Source: Paraliobacillus salinarum
GTDB lineage: Bacteria > Bacillota > Bacilli > Bacillales > Amphibacillaceae
DNA: 64,000 nucleotides
Assembly (NCBI RefSeq): GCF_014083865.1
Contig: NZ_JACEFA010000001.1
Coordinates: forward strand, 186,001-250,000
Direction: 5' to 3'
The stretch's first letter is position 1. Each line of letters opens with the position of its first letter. The notes under the pieces were generated by a model. The model ran no database searches and was not told the origin of the DNA. It saw only the letters and a program-made list of their open reading frames with translations. Positions 27,450-37,801 of the stretch are shown here, in pieces. The position numbers and the translations under genes were made by a program.

Positions 27450-30041
27450 ATGTCGAATTATACGCCAATGATAGAACAATATTTGAAGATTAAAGCAGTT
27501 CATAAAGATAGTTTTCTGTTTTTTCGATTAGGAGACTTTTATGAAATGTTTTTTGATGATGCGGTTAAGGCATCAAGAGAATTAGAGATTACGTTAACGA
27601 GTAGAGATGGTGGAGGAGAGGAACGCATACCTATGTGTGGTGTGCCGTATCACTCTGCATCTAATTACATAAAAAATTTAGTGGAAAAAGGTTTTAAAGT
27701 AGCTATATGCGAACAAGTTGAAGATCCAAAAACGGCTAAAGGAGTAGTAAAAAGAGAAGTTGTTCAATTAATTACACCTGGCACCGTAATGGAAGGTACT
27801 ATGCTAGATGAGAAACAAAATAATTATTTAGCTAGTATTAGTCAATTTGACGAGCGCACATATATTATTTCCTATAATGATTTATCCACTGGTGAGAATA
27901 GTATTGCACGAATAGAATTTGGGTGGGAACAAGTAATTGGTGAATTGTATAATCGACCAATTAAAGAAATTGTTATATCAGAAACCCTTCCAGAAGCCCA
28001 TCAAGAAGCGTTAACGAAACGACTTGATATCACTTTGTCTTATCATGAATCAACCATCATAAATCAAGATTTTACTTATCTATTAGAAAATATAACTGAC
28101 GAGCAAGCAAAAGAAGCATTCGGGCGATTGTTGTCCTATATTGAATCAACACAACAACGTGCATTAGATCATATGCAGCCTGTACAAGAAATTGAATTAA
28201 AGCAATATATGCAATTAGATATGTACTCGAAGCGCAACCTAGAACTTACAGAAACAATTATGCGTAAAGGGAAGCAAGGTAGCTTATTGTGGGTTGTCGA
28301 TCAAACGGTCACTGCCATGGGAGCAAGAAAGCTAAAAAAATGGTTAGAACGCCCATTATTAAAGCAATCTTATATTGAGTCGAGATATCGATTGGTAGAA
28401 GGCTTTATAAATCAGTTCATCGAAAGAGAAGAATTAAGAGAAATTTTAAAATCCATTTATGACCTAGAAAGGCTATCTGGAAGAGTTGCATTTGGTAATG
28501 TTAATGCGCGAGATTTGTTACAACTAAAACATTCCGTAGAAAAAATTCCACAATTAAAACAATTATTAGCATCTTTTCATGCGAAGGAAGTACAAAAGCT
28601 AGGAGAAGAGATTAATCCGCTAGATGACTTGTACACATTACTAGAAGGTGCTGTGAAAGAAGATCCTCCAATTACCATTAAAGATGGTGGAATGATCAAA
28701 GATGGCTACAACGAACAATTAGATAAATATCGTTATGCCTCGAAAAATGGGAAGCAATGGATTGCAGAACTAGAACAAAAAGAGAAACAAGAAACAAATA
28801 TCAAATCTTTAAAAATTGGTTACAACCGAGTGTTTGGTTATTACATTGAAGTGACAAAAGCAAACTTGCATTTATTACCTGAAGGAAAATATGAACGAAA
28901 GCAGACGCTTACTAATGCAGAGAGATTTATAACACCTGATCTAAAAGAGAAAGAAACGTTAATTCTTGAAGCGGAAGAAAAAAGCGTTGACTTGGAATAT
29001 GAAATCTTTTTAGCTTTACGTGAAAAGGTAAAGGAGTATATTCCTGTATTACAAACGTTGGCTCACCAGATTAGTGAAATTGATGTATTGCAAGGTTTTG
29101 CAACCATTAGTGAATCAGCTAATTATGTTCGTCCAACATTTAATCAAGATCGAGAAATAAAGATAACAAATGGCAGACATCCAGTGGTTGAAAAAGTAAT
29201 GAAAGATGGTATGTATGTTCCGAATAATGTTTTAATGGATCAAGAGACGAACATTTTACTCATTACTGGACCGAATATGTCAGGGAAAAGTACGTATATG
29301 AGACAGCTTGCTTTAATAGCGATTATGGCACAAATCGGTTGTTTTGTTCCATGTGAATACGCTAATTTATCCATTTTTGATCAAATATTTACTCGTATTG
29401 GCGCTGCGGATGACTTAGTTTCTGGACAAAGTACATTTATGGTCGAAATGCTTGAAGCAAATCATGCACTCACAAATGCTACAGAAAATAGCTTGATTTT
29501 ATTAGATGAAATTGGACGTGGGACGAGCACATATGACGGTATGGCATTAGCACAAGCCATTGTAGAATATGTACATCATCACGTAAAAGCAAAAACGCTA
29601 TTTTCGACACATTATCATGAATTAACTACGCTGGATCAATCATTAAATCATTTGAAAAATGTCCATGTACGAGCGGAAGAATACAATGATAAAGTCGTAT
29701 TTTTACATCAGGTAGAAGATGGAGCTGCTGATCAAAGTTATGGAATTCATGTAGCAAAGTTAGCTGAGCTACCGGATGTGTTAATTAAACGAGCACAAGT
29801 TATTTTAGAGCAATTAGAATCGCCGCAATCTAATCAAGAACACGAAACAAATCAAATGAGTGATGAGCAACAGTTAAGCTTTTTCATCGCCGAGCAAAAA
29901 CAAATAGACAAAAAGCCAAGCAAGACCCAGAAAAATGTTATTTCTGAAACGTTGAAAAAATTAAACATTATGGAGATGACTCCTTTACAAGCAATGAATG
30001 AATTGTATCGCTTACAAAAGCAAGCAAATGAGGAGGAATAA
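27450..30041 (+). CDS. mutS: DNA mismatch repair protein MutS
   Basis: Recognises mismatches and small loops and recruits MutL. The 863-aa protein has the mismatch-contacting Phe-x-Glu in GDFYEMF (about residue 30). Its ATPase domain has Walker [10 protein letters not shown] from residue 607, the [12 protein letters not shown] segment and FSTHYHEL. Near the C-terminus, QLSFF is a beta-clamp binding motif, as in B. subtilis MutS. It is followed by mutL after 2 bp. Confidence 0.98.
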   Translation: MSNYTPMIEQYLKIKAVHKDSFLFFRLGDFYEMFFDDAVKASRELEITLTSRDGGGEERIPMCGVPYHSASNYIKNLVEKGFKVAICEQVEDPKTAKGVVKREVVQLITPGTVMEGTMLDEKQNNYLASISQFDERTYIISYNDLSTGENSIARIEFGWEQVIGELYNRPIKEIVISETLPEAHQEALTKRLDITLSYHESTIINQDFTYLLENITDEQAKEAFGRLLSYIESTQQRALDHMQPVQEIELKQYMQLDMYSKRNLELTETIMRKGKQGSLLWVVDQTVTAMGARKLKKWLERPLLKQSYIESRYRLVEGFINQFIEREELREILKSIYDLERLSGRVAFGNVNARDLLQLKHSVEKIPQLKQLLASFHAKEVQKLGEEINPLDDLYTLLEGAVKEDPPITIKDGGMIKDGYNEQLDKYRYASKNGKQWIAELEQKEKQETNIKSLKIGYNRVFGYYIEVTKANLHLLPEGKYERKQTLTNAERFITPDLKEKETLILEAEEKSVDLEYEIFLALREKVKEYIPVLQTLAHQISEIDVLQGFATISESANYVRPTFNQDREIKITNGRHPVVEKVMKDGMYVPNNVLMDQETNILLITGPNMSGKSTYMRQLALIAIMAQIGCFVPCEYANLSIFDQIFTRIGAADDLVSGQSTFMVEMLEANHALTNATENSLILLDEIGRGTSTYDGMALAQAIVEYVHHHVKAKTLFSTHYHELTTLDQSLNHLKNVHVRAEEYNDKVVFLHQVEDGAADQSYGIHVAKLAELPDVLIKRAQVILEQLESPQSNQEHETNQMSDEQQLSFFIAEQKQIDKKPSKTQKNVISETLKKLNIMEMTPLQAMNELYRLQKQANEEE

Positions 30042-30043
30042 TC

Positions 30044-31915
30044 ATGCACATATTACCGATGCCAGAGCAATTAGCGAACAAAATTGCCGCTGGAGAGGTA
30101 GTGGAACGCCCAGCTTCTGTAGTAAAAGAACTAGTCGAAAATAGTATTGATGCAAAAAGTACAGAAATTAAAATTGAAATTGAAGAAGCGGGCCTTCGCA
30201 GAATTAAAGTATCCGATAATGGGGCTGGCATGGAAGATGATGATGCTGAAATTGCCTTTGCACGTCACGCCACAAGTAAAATTCGCAATGAAAATGATCT
30301 ATTCCATGTTCGTACACTTGGGTTCCGTGGAGAAGCGCTTGCTTCGATTGCAGCGGTCAGTCAACTAATCGTAAAAACGTCAACTGGTAAACATGCTGGG
30401 ACAATATTAAAGCTTGAGGGCGGGAAGTTAATAGAACGTGATAAAGGTGATGCTAGAAAAGGAACTGAGATTACAGTTGATACACTATTTTATAACACCC
30501 CTGCACGATTAAAATATATGAAAACCATTCATACAGAATTAGGACATATTAGTGATGTGGTGAATCGTATGGCGTTATCCAATCCAGAAATTCGCTTTGA
30601 ATTATTTCATAATGGCAAACAAATGTTTAAAACCTCTGGCCGCGGGGATATCATTCAAATTATCGCAGAAATTTATGGGGTCAGTGTAGCGAAGAAAATG
30701 ATTCCTGTATCCTACGAAACACTTGATTTTTCTATTAAAGGTTATATAGCGAAGCCTGAAGTGACGCGAGCATCACGAAATTATATATCAACGATGATCA
30801 ATCATCGTTTTATAAGAAGTATCCCGTTAAATAAAGCAATAACGAACGGCTACCATACACTATTACCAATTGGACGTTATCCATTGGTGGTATTACATGT
30901 TGAGATGGATCCGATATTAGTAGATGTAAATGTCCATCCAGCGAAATTAGAAGTTCGATTTAGTAAGGATAAGGAACTATATCAAGCGGTGGAAGAAACG
31001 ATTAGAGAGGCTTTCAGAAAGCAAACGTTAATTCCTGAAGTGACAAAAAAGGAAAAGAAAGAACGTCCTCAATCCACACAGCACACATTTTCTTTTGAAT
31101 TTAATCGTGATAACGATACATCAACTACTCAAGAAAAAGAGCAAGAGGGTGTTGAGAAAGAAATAATAAATAATAGGGATACGTACACATCAGCTCAGGA
31201 CCAAGCATTGGAGACTTTAGGAGATTATCAATCAGCTTCTAAGGTACATTTGCCAACAGATGACTCGGAAGATTTGGGGAATTCAACAGATAATGTTGAT
31301 AAACAAGGGGAATTAAACAAACCATCAGCGGAGCGTGTTCCCCCGATGTACCCAATTGGACAACATCACGGCACTTATATTGTAGCGGAGAACGAGAATG
31401 GTTTGTATATGATTGATCAGCACGCAGCACAGGAAAGAATTAAGTATGAATTTTTCCGTGATGTAATTGGTGAAGTGTCAAATGAATTACAAGATCTATT
31501 AATTCCTTTAACCTTTGATTTTTCAAAACAAGAAGCTTTATTAATCGACCAATATCAGGAACACTTGAAAGAAGTGGGACTCTTTTTTGAGCATTTTGGT
31601 CAACAAACGTATATCGTTCGCTCACATCCACAATGGTTTCCAAAAGGATTTGAAGAAGAAATTATAAGAGAAATGATAGAGCAGATCATGGAAGAAGAAA
31701 AAATTGACATAGCTAAATTAAGAGAAGATGCTGCTATTCTTATGTCGTGTAAACGATCAATTAAAGCAAATCATTATCTGAATAAAGAGGATATGTTTTA
31801 TCTGTTAGAAGATTTACGCAAATCGACAGACCCATTTACATGTCCACATGGCCGACCAATCATCATTCACTTTTCCGGATATGATTTAGAAAAAATGTTT
31901 AAACGCGTCATGTAG
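30044..31915 (+). CDS. mutL: DNA mismatch repair endonuclease MutL
   Basis: A GHKL ATPase and nicking endonuclease acting after MutS. The 623-aa protein has N-terminal ATP-site motifs ([24 protein letters not shown]). A charged linker spans about 340-440. The C-terminal endonuclease site has [15 protein letters not shown] and CPHGRP. The presence of DQHA-x2-E marks a methyl-independent system. GAGGAGGAA precedes the ATG. Confidence 0.98.
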   Translation: MHILPMPEQLANKIAAGEVVERPASVVKELVENSIDAKSTEIKIEIEEAGLRRIKVSDNGAGMEDDDAEIAFARHATSKIRNENDLFHVRTLGFRGEALASIAAVSQLIVKTSTGKHAGTILKLEGGKLIERDKGDARKGTEITVDTLFYNTPARLKYMKTIHTELGHISDVVNRMALSNPEIRFELFHNGKQMFKTSGRGDIIQIIAEIYGVSVAKKMIPVSYETLDFSIKGYIAKPEVTRASRNYISTMINHRFIRSIPLNKAITNGYHTLLPIGRYPLVVLHVEMDPILVDVNVHPAKLEVRFSKDKELYQAVEETIREAFRKQTLIPEVTKKEKKERPQSTQHTFSFEFNRDNDTSTTQEKEQEGVEKEIINNRDTYTSAQDQALETLGDYQSASKVHLPTDDSEDLGNSTDNVDKQGELNKPSAERVPPMYPIGQHHGTYIVAENENGLYMIDQHAAQERIKYEFFRDVIGEVSNELQDLLIPLTFDFSKQEALLIDQYQEHLKEVGLFFEHFGQQTYIVRSHPQWFPKGFEEEIIREMIEQIMEEEKIDIAKLREDAAILMSCKRSIKANHYLNKEDMFYLLEDLRKSTDPFTCPHGRPIIIHFSGYDLEKMFKRVM

Positions 31916-31948
31916 CAAGCTTTTCATTAGAGTACTATGTTTCAAAAC

Positions 31949-31990
31949 AAGACAGTGTTAAGGTCATAACAACTTAATGCTGTCTTTTTA
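31949..31990 (+). terminator. Terminator of mutS-mutL
   Basis: AAGACAG...TTAAG pairs with CTTAA...CTGTCTT around an internal mismatch and is followed by TTTTT. Confidence 0.8.
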
Positions 31991-32026
31991 TAAATGGTTA
32001 GGTGCTTTATTTATACATATACAATC

Positions 32027-32056
32027 TTGCACCATTCTTGATCATTTTTGTATAAT
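32027..32056 (+). promoter_or_regulatory. Promoter of miaA-hfq
   Basis: TTGCAC (32027-32032) and a perfect TATAAT (32051-32056) have an 18-bp spacer, 41 bp before miaA. Confidence 0.55.
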
Positions 32057-32097
32057 GAAACATAACCTATAGCATAAGTTTGTAAGGAGATTACATA

Positions 32098-33033
32098 ATG
32101 AAACAAAAAGTAGTGGCTGTTGTTGGACCTACAGGAGTAGGTAAAACTAGCCTTAGTATTGAAATAGCAAAAAAGTTCAATGGTGAAATTATTAGTGGAG
32201 ATTCGATGCAAATCTATCAAGGAATGGATATCGGAACCGCGAAAATCACAGAAGAAGAACAACAAGGAATCAATCATTATATGTTAGATATTATTAGTCC
32301 GGAACAAACATTCTCTGTAGCTGATTTTCAACATATGGTAAGAAACCATATTGATGAAATTAGTAGTCGTGATAAATTACCGATTATAGCTGGAGGAACT
32401 GGACTATATATTCAGGCGTCTTTATTTAATTATCAATTTACCGATAATAAAAGAGATGAATCTTTTCAAAAAAAACTAGAAGAAGAAGCGGAACAAAAAG
32501 GTGCATATGCTTTACATCAAAGGTTAAAGGAGGTTGACCCTGAACAAGCTGAAAAAATACATCCGAATAATGTGCGAAGAGTGATTCGCTCACTTGAAGT
32601 ATTTGAGCGTACGGGGAAATCGATGGCTGCGAATCATGAAAAGCAAAGCCTTACCTCTGAGTACGAGCCCATTTTAGTTGGTTTAGAAATGGATCGACAA
32701 TTATTGTATCAACAAATTAATGATCGAGTGGATCAAATGATGGAAAATGGTCTATTAGAAGAGGTCACTGGTTTATATAAGCAAGGATTGTCTAATAACC
32801 AAGCAATGCAAGCAATTGGCTATAAAGAGTTTATCCCGTATTTAAAAGGGGAAGAGACACTTGAAAGGGCAATTGAACTATTAAAACGTAATTCAAGAAG
32901 ATATGCAAAAAGACAGTACACTTGGTTCAAAAATAAAATGGATGTGCACTGGTATACCATCACCCCAAATGATAAAAATATAAATTTTTCAACAATTTTA
33001 AAAGATTTAGCAGGAATGATTGACAATAAGTAG
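32098..33033 (+). CDS. miaA: tRNA dimethylallyltransferase MiaA
   Basis: Transfers dimethylallyl to A37 of tRNAs reading UNN codons; MiaB at 24.6 kb then thiomethylates the product. The 311-aa protein has a P-loop GPTGVGKT at residues 10-17, GDSMQIYQGMDIGTAK, and IAGGTGLYIQA. AAGGAG precedes the ATG. hfq follows 41 bp downstream with no terminator between, as is widespread in bacteria. Confidence 0.97.
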   Translation: MKQKVVAVVGPTGVGKTSLSIEIAKKFNGEIISGDSMQIYQGMDIGTAKITEEEQQGINHYMLDIISPEQTFSVADFQHMVRNHIDEISSRDKLPIIAGGTGLYIQASLFNYQFTDNKRDESFQKKLEEEAEQKGAYALHQRLKEVDPEQAEKIHPNNVRRVIRSLEVFERTGKSMAANHEKQSLTSEYEPILVGLEMDRQLLYQQINDRVDQMMENGLLEEVTGLYKQGLSNNQAMQAIGYKEFIPYLKGEETLERAIELLKRNSRRYAKRQYTWFKNKMDVHWYTITPNDKNINFSTILKDLAGMIDNK

Positions 33034-33074
33034 AATAATTATAGTAGTAGAGATAGAATAGAGGAGGAAAAAAT

Positions 33075-33299
33075 ATGTCTCAAACAGTTAATATTCAAGA
33101 TCAATATTTAAATCAATTAAGGAAAGATCATATTCAGGTTACAGTATTCTTAACCAATGGCTTTCAATTACGTGGAACAGTAAAAGCATTTGATAATTTC
33201 ACTGTGCTTTTAGAAACAGATGGTAAACAACAGTTATTGTTTAAACATGCAATTTCAACTTTTGCGCCTGTTAAAAATGTTACGTTAGAAAAGGAATAA
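33075..33299 (+). CDS. hfq: RNA chaperone Hfq
   Basis: A 74-aa Sm-fold RNA-binding protein forming hexamers. The Sm1 region has [20 protein letters not shown] and the Sm2 region [17 protein letters not shown] precedes the ATG. It is co-transcribed with miaA and closed by a terminator. Confidence 0.97.
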   Translation: MSQTVNIQDQYLNQLRKDHIQVTVFLTNGFQLRGTVKAFDNFTVLLETDGKQQLLFKHAISTFAPVKNVTLEKE

Positions 33300-33314
33300 T
33301 TTTATCTTTAGAAC

Positions 33315-33354
33315 AAAGCGGTTTGTCAATCAACTGATTGATGAATCGCTTTTT
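33315..33354 (+). terminator. Terminator of miaA-hfq
   Basis: AAAGCG...TCAATCA pairs with TGATTGA...CGCTTT around a small internal loop, with a T-run at the end. Confidence 0.8.
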
Positions 33355-33429
33355 GCGTTAGTGAATGTTTTTCATTCAACCATCTTTCTTATTTAAAGAT
33401 GCACAATAAACACTGATTGTACTAGAATC

Positions 33430-33610
33430 GCAGAGGAAATATACTCGCTTTCCGCAGGCACGGCTTCAGCTAACTTGGTAAAGAAAATCACTTTACCAAG
33501 TGGATCTTCAGCTCGCGCTGTTCCTGCAGGACAAGGAACGCTTCGACAGCAATACATCGCACGAAGAAAATGGCTCTTTATTTTCGAGGAGTCTCGAATA
33601 TTTCCTCTGC
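33430..33610. repeat. Structured intergenic repeat, copy 1
   Basis: A 181-bp element occupying most of the 516-base gap between hfq and spoVK. Its ends are perfect 13-bp inverted repeats (33430-33442 and 33598-33610). Inside is a perfect 11-bp hairpin, ACTTGGTAAAG (33473-33483) with its complement (33491-33501), around a 7-nt loop. It matches copy 2 (50755-50937) in reverse orientation along its whole length. It encodes no transposase or convincing protein. Similar sequence is, to my recollection, common between genes in Bacillaceae. The rest of the gap (33611-33763) shows nothing recognisable. Confidence 0.85.
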
Positions 33611-33763
33611 TAATGCTCATATATTCTAAATATTTGCGTATCCTGTTGAAATCATTATAGAACAACATCACATCATTTAATATAGATGCTTTTCTTTACG
33701 GTACGCACTGTCACATATGATAAAGAACTTTTAACTTTCTTATTAAAAGCATATTAGGCGTTT

Positions 33764-33793
33764 GTCACACTATTTTTCTTATCAACGTATAAT
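33764..33793 (+). promoter_or_regulatory. Possible sigma-E promoter of spoVK
   Basis: GTCACACT (33764-33771), a 14-bp spacer and CGTATAAT (33786-33793) partly fit sigma-E (-35 KMATATT, -10 CATACAAT). The same -10 also reads as TATAAT, so a sigma-A promoter is possible. Confidence 0.35.
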
Positions 33794-33815
33794 GTAATTG
33801 GTAAGGGGTGATGAA

Positions 33816-34724
33816 GTGGAGTCGCAAGTTTCTTCTCAAAAACAAAATCAAATAAATATCATTTTACATGATCGTCAGAAAAAGTCTGAAATGGGAAAAC
33901 AAGATTTGAATACCTCTTTTCTACTGGTGGAAAAGCTATTTACAGACATTATTGGAATGGATGAAATAAAAGAGAATATAAAAGAAATTTATGCCAATAT
34001 ATTAATTAATCAAGAAAGACAGAAGCTAGGCTTAAAAGGGGAAAAACAAGTATGGCATATGCTGTTCAAGGGTAATCCCGGTACAGGGAAGACAACGATC
34101 GCTAGAAAATTAGCAGTATTGTTTCAAGAATTAAATGTATTGTCTAAAGGCCATTTAATTGAAGCAGATCGAGCAGATTTAGTTGGTGAGTATATTGGTC
34201 ATACTGCAAAGAAAACAAAAAGTTTAGTTGAGAAGGCATTAGGTGGGATATTATTTATCGATGAGGCCTACTCATTGGCTCGAGGCGGAGAAAAAGATTT
34301 TGGGAAGGAAGCGATCGACACGCTAGTCAAGCAGATGGAAGATCATCATGATCAGTTTATTTTAATATTAGCTGGATATCCTGAAGAAATGGATCACTTT
34401 TTATCGTTAAATCCAGGGCTTCGATCTAGATTTCCTTTCATTTTTGATTTCCCTAATTATACAGCTGATCAGTTGGTGAAGATTGCTAAGAGATTAGTAA
34501 ACGAACGAGACTATCGTTTATCAAATGAAGCAGCATGGAAATTAAAATCAATGTTATTAAATGATATTCATGAGAACCGGTCCGAACATTTTGCGAATGG
34601 TCGCTTAGTAAGAAATATTATGGAAAAAGCAATTCGTAAACAAGCTGTTCGCTTACTAAATAAAAACTATTACACTGTTGATGATTTGATGTTATTAAAT
34701 GCAAAAGATATTATGATAGAATAA
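33816..34724 (+). CDS. spoVK: Stage V sporulation protein K, AAA+ ATPase
   Basis: A 302-aa single-domain AAA+ protein of the CbxX/CfqX type. Walker A GNPGTGKT is at residues 86-93, Walker B is in GGILFIDEAYSL, and sensor/arginine elements are in LNPGLRSRFP. SpoVK is required for spore maturation in B. subtilis, and the order spoVK-hflX-ynbB-glnR-glnA is conserved. I start at the GTG at 33816, 7 bp after AAGGGG; the TTG at 33798 would run through that site. A second, tandem-domain relative lies at 51044. Confidence 0.92.
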   Translation: MESQVSSQKQNQINIILHDRQKKSEMGKQDLNTSFLLVEKLFTDIIGMDEIKENIKEIYANILINQERQKLGLKGEKQVWHMLFKGNPGTGKTTIARKLAVLFQELNVLSKGHLIEADRADLVGEYIGHTAKKTKSLVEKALGGILFIDEAYSLARGGEKDFGKEAIDTLVKQMEDHHDQFILILAGYPEEMDHFLSLNPGLRSRFPFIFDFPNYTADQLVKIAKRLVNERDYRLSNEAAWKLKSMLLNDIHENRSEHFANGRLVRNIMEKAIRKQAVRLLNKNYYTVDDLMLLNAKDIMIE

Positions 34725-34754
34725 AGTGATGCGTAAAGAAGGAGACACAACTTA

Positions 34755-35981
34755 ATGGCAAAAGAAAATGTATTAATTATAGCTATACAGAAAAATTTAG
34801 TTGATGATGAACAAATAAAGTATTCCCTGGAAGAACTTATTTCTTTAACAAATACTGCAAAAGGTGATGTAAAACAAACAATGCTACAAAAGCGGGACCA
34901 TCCTCATCCCGCTTTATATATGGGTAAAGGAAAGCTAGAAGAAATTCAAGAGGTAATTGAAAGTGATGACATTGATCTAGTCATTGCTAATGATGAGTTA
35001 ACTGCAACGCAAATGCGTAATTTGCAAAAATATTTAGAAGTTAGAATTATCGATCGAAGTCAGTTAATTCTAGATATTTTCGCACAGAGAGCACATACAA
35101 AAGAAGGTAAATTACAAGTGGAATTAGCACAATATCAATATATGCTTCCACGCTTGCATGGACAAGGACAACACCTATCGAGGTTAGGTGGAGGAATCGG
35201 CACAAGAGGACCTGGTGAAACAAAGTTAGAATCAGACCGTAGGCACATTAACCGTCGAATCAATGAGATTAAACGGCAGTTAGATACGGTTGTTAATCAA
35301 AGAGACCAATATCGTAAACGAAGAAAAAGAAACAAAGTGACACAAATTGCGATCGTAGGGTATACCAATGCTGGGAAATCAACATTATTTAATCGACTAA
35401 CTCAAAGTGAATCATTGGAAGAGGATCAATTATTCGCAACGCTTGATCCAATGTCAAGACAAATAAAGTTTCCTTCTGGATTCCAAGCAATTATTACCGA
35501 TACTGTAGGATTTATGCAAGATCTTCCCACTGCGTTAATTGCAGCATTTCGTTCAACGTTAGAAGAGGTGAAGGAAGCGGATCTTATTTATCATGTCGTT
35601 GATAGTACACACCCTGATAAAGAGCAGCATCAACAAACGGTATTGCAATTGTTAAAAGAATTAGAGGTCGATCACTTACCAATCCTAACTATTTACAATA
35701 AAAGCGACAAGTTACAAAGTGATTTTATCCCACTATCGCAACCTTCATTGAAAATGAGCGCTTTTGATCAATCCGATCGCGTGCAATTGCTAAAAGAAAC
35801 AGAAAGATTATTAATCGATAACTGGGAATTTTATCAAAAAGTGGTACAAGCTTCAGATGGAAAGCTACTACAATCACTAAGACAACAAACGATTATACAT
35901 GATGAAGTATTTGATCCTGATGATGAGGTCTATGTTGTACAAGGTTATGCCCCGAATCAACATCCAATATTTTTTAATTAA
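34755..35981 (+). CDS. hflX: Ribosome-associated GTPase HflX
   Basis: Splits stalled or stressed ribosomes. The 408-aa protein has an N-terminal HflX domain with the glycine-rich SRLGGGIGTRGPGETKLE linker. The G domain has G1 GYTNAGKST, G3 DTVGFMQDLP and G4 YNKSD. AAGGAG stands before the ATG. It follows spoVK by 30 bp. Confidence 0.96.
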   Translation: MAKENVLIIAIQKNLVDDEQIKYSLEELISLTNTAKGDVKQTMLQKRDHPHPALYMGKGKLEEIQEVIESDDIDLVIANDELTATQMRNLQKYLEVRIIDRSQLILDIFAQRAHTKEGKLQVELAQYQYMLPRLHGQGQHLSRLGGGIGTRGPGETKLESDRRHINRRINEIKRQLDTVVNQRDQYRKRRKRNKVTQIAIVGYTNAGKSTLFNRLTQSESLEEDQLFATLDPMSRQIKFPSGFQAIITDTVGFMQDLPTALIAAFRSTLEEVKEADLIYHVVDSTHPDKEQHQQTVLQLLKELEVDHLPILTIYNKSDKLQSDFIPLSQPSLKMSAFDQSDRVQLLKETERLLIDNWEFYQKVVQASDGKLLQSLRQQTIIHDEVFDPDDEVYVVQGYAPNQHPIFFN

Positions 35982-36000
35982 AGGAGAAAGTTTAAATAAT

Positions 36001-37260
36001 ATGATTAGAGAAAAAATCGAACAGCTAGAAAAAGAAATTGAAGAACAAAGAAAATATGTCAATCGTATCGCGGAAGTGAATCAAAAACGTGTATTGGATG
36101 CTTTTCGTAATCAGAGAATTAGTGATAGTCATTTTTCTCCTACGACTGGATACGGCTATGATGATTTTGGACGAGATGCTCTAGAAGCAGTATATGCAGA
36201 TGTTTTTGGTGGAGAGGATGCATTAGTTCGTCCACAATTAATCTCTGGTACACATGCGATTACTACCGCTTTATTTGGGATTTTACGCCCTGGTGATGAA
36301 TTAATGTATATAACGGGTGATCCTTACGATACATTAGAAGAGGTTGTTGGTGTCAGAGGGGATAACAACGGCTCATTAATGGATTTTGGTATTCATTATC
36401 AAGCAATTTCTTTAACGGAAAATGGACAGGTTGATTGGGAGCAAATCCAGACACGTGTAAATCAACAAACAAAGGTGATTGGTATACAACGGTCAAAAGG
36501 GTATGCAAATCGACCTTCCTTCACAATAAATGAAATAAAAGACATGATTAAAAAAATAAAAGCATTAAAATCAGATGTCATTGTGTTTGTTGATAATTGT
36601 TATGGTGAATTTGTAGAGGAATTGGAACCAACACATGTTGGGGCGGATTTGATCGCGGGTTCATTAATAAAGAACCCTGGTGGAGGAATTGTTAGAACAG
36701 GAGGTTATATTGTAGGGAATCAAGATTTGGTTCAATTAGCCGCAAATCGATTGACTGCACCTGGATTAGGGAAAGAAACAGGGGCAAGTATTGGGATGTT
36801 ACAAGAGATGTACCAAGGACTATTTCTAGCTCCCCATACAGTAAGTGAAGCGATTCAAGGAGCGATTTTTTCAGCAAAATCACTAGAATACTTTGGTTTT
36901 AAAACTTCTCCTGCTTTTGATACGAAACGAACGGATCTCATTCAGTCGGTTGAGTTTGACAACAAAGAACAAATGATCGCTTTTTGTCAATCTATTCAGC
37001 ACGCCTCACCAATTAATTCGCATGTAACACCATATCCAGCAGAAATGCCAGGTTATGAGAATGACGTAATTATGGCAGCGGGCACTTTTATACAAGGGGC
37101 AAGCCTAGAACTGACCGCTGATGGTCCAATTAGACCGCCTTATACTGTATTTGTTCAAGGTGGATTGATTTATGCGCACGTGAAACTAGCTATCATTGAA
37201 GCAATCGAACTCTTCATAAAAAAAGGCTATATCACAATAGAAGAAAAAGAATTAGTTTAG
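36001..37260 (+). CDS. ynbB: PLP-dependent enzyme YnbB (methionine gamma-lyase-like)
   Basis: A 419-aa Cys/Met-metabolism PLP enzyme often annotated as aluminium-resistance protein or methionine gamma-lyase-like. The substrate is not established. The PLP lysine is expected in GSLIKNPGGG. Other landmarks are SGTHAITTALFG, for cofactor phosphate binding, and FVDNCYGEF with the pyridine-contacting aspartate. The ATG at 36001 is the only start codon near; AAGGAG at 35981 is rather far (14 bp). It overlaps no other gene and precedes glnR. Confidence 0.9.
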   Translation: MIREKIEQLEKEIEEQRKYVNRIAEVNQKRVLDAFRNQRISDSHFSPTTGYGYDDFGRDALEAVYADVFGGEDALVRPQLISGTHAITTALFGILRPGDELMYITGDPYDTLEEVVGVRGDNNGSLMDFGIHYQAISLTENGQVDWEQIQTRVNQQTKVIGIQRSKGYANRPSFTINEIKDMIKKIKALKSDVIVFVDNCYGEFVEELEPTHVGADLIAGSLIKNPGGGIVRTGGYIVGNQDLVQLAANRLTAPGLGKETGASIGMLQEMYQGLFLAPHTVSEAIQGAIFSAKSLEYFGFKTSPAFDTKRTDLIQSVEFDNKEQMIAFCQSIQHASPINSHVTPYPAEMPGYENDVIMAAGTFIQGASLELTADGPIRPPYTVFVQGGLIYAHVKLAIIEAIELFIKKGYITIEEKELV

Positions 37261-37297
37261 GTCGATATTTAATTTGAAAAAAGTTAACGAAAACATA

Positions 37298-37314
37298 TGT
37301 AAGGTAAGTTAACA
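37298..37314. promoter_or_regulatory. GlnR/TnrA operator 1
   Basis: TGTAAGGTAAGTTAACA fits the consensus TGTNA-N7-TNACA exactly. It lies just upstream of the glnRA -35. Confidence 0.85.
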
Positions 37315-37318
37315 TGAG

Positions 37319-37346
37319 TTGACAACTATAGTGTCATGCGTATAAA
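37319..37346 (+). promoter_or_regulatory. glnRA promoter with second GlnR site
   Basis: TTGACA (37319-37324) and TATAAA (37341-37346) are 16 bp apart. TGACAACTATAGTGTCA (37320-37336) overlaps the -35 as a degenerate second operator, placed as in the two-site B. subtilis glnRA promoter. Confidence 0.7.
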
Positions 37347-37378
37347 ATAGTTAGAGTAATTAGGAAGGGGTGAAAGAA

Positions 37379-37774
37379 ATGAGCGATAAAGAAAGACGTT
37401 CAATGCCCTTATTTCCCATTGGAGTAGTAAAGTCGTTAACTGACTTAACAGCAAGACAGATTCGATACTATGAACAACATGGATTGATTCACCCTTCTCG
37501 AACCGGAGGCAATCAACGGTTATTCTCATTTAATGATGTCGATCGTTTGCTAGAGATTAAAGAGCTTATTGAAAAGGGAATTAATTTGGCAGGGATAAAG
37601 CAAGTGTTATCAATCAATGCCTTACCTACAAATAATAAAGTGATCGAACAAGACAAACGGAATGACTTAACAGAGAAAGAGCTTCGTCAAATGTTGCAAA
37701 AAGAGTTATTTGAATCAGGCCATTTGGGTAAAACATCATTGCGCCAAGGGGAATTATCTCGATTTTTCCACTAA
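37379..37774 (+). CDS. glnR: Glutamine synthetase repressor GlnR
   Basis: A MerR-family repressor that senses nitrogen excess through feedback-inhibited GlnA. The 131-aa protein has the DNA-binding wing-helix LTARQIRYYEQHGLI and GGNQRLFSFNDVDRL. Its C-terminal tail (after about residue 90) is the autoinhibitory, GlnA-contacting part in B. subtilis. The ATG at 37379 fits AAGGGG better than the GTG at 37370. It is co-transcribed with glnA 27 bp downstream. Confidence 0.96.
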   Translation: MSDKERRSMPLFPIGVVKSLTDLTARQIRYYEQHGLIHPSRTGGNQRLFSFNDVDRLLEIKELIEKGINLAGIKQVLSINALPTNNKVIEQDKRNDLTEKELRQMLQKELFESGHLGKTSLRQGELSRFFH

Positions 37775-37801
37775 AAGTTAAACAAAAAGGAGAGGAAGAA
37801 C

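Noticed and set aside
33393..33671. Open frames of 61-92 codons on both strands across repeat copy 1
   Set aside because: They follow the repeat sequence, lack ribosome sites and resemble no protein; the same happens in copy 2 at 50752-50940.
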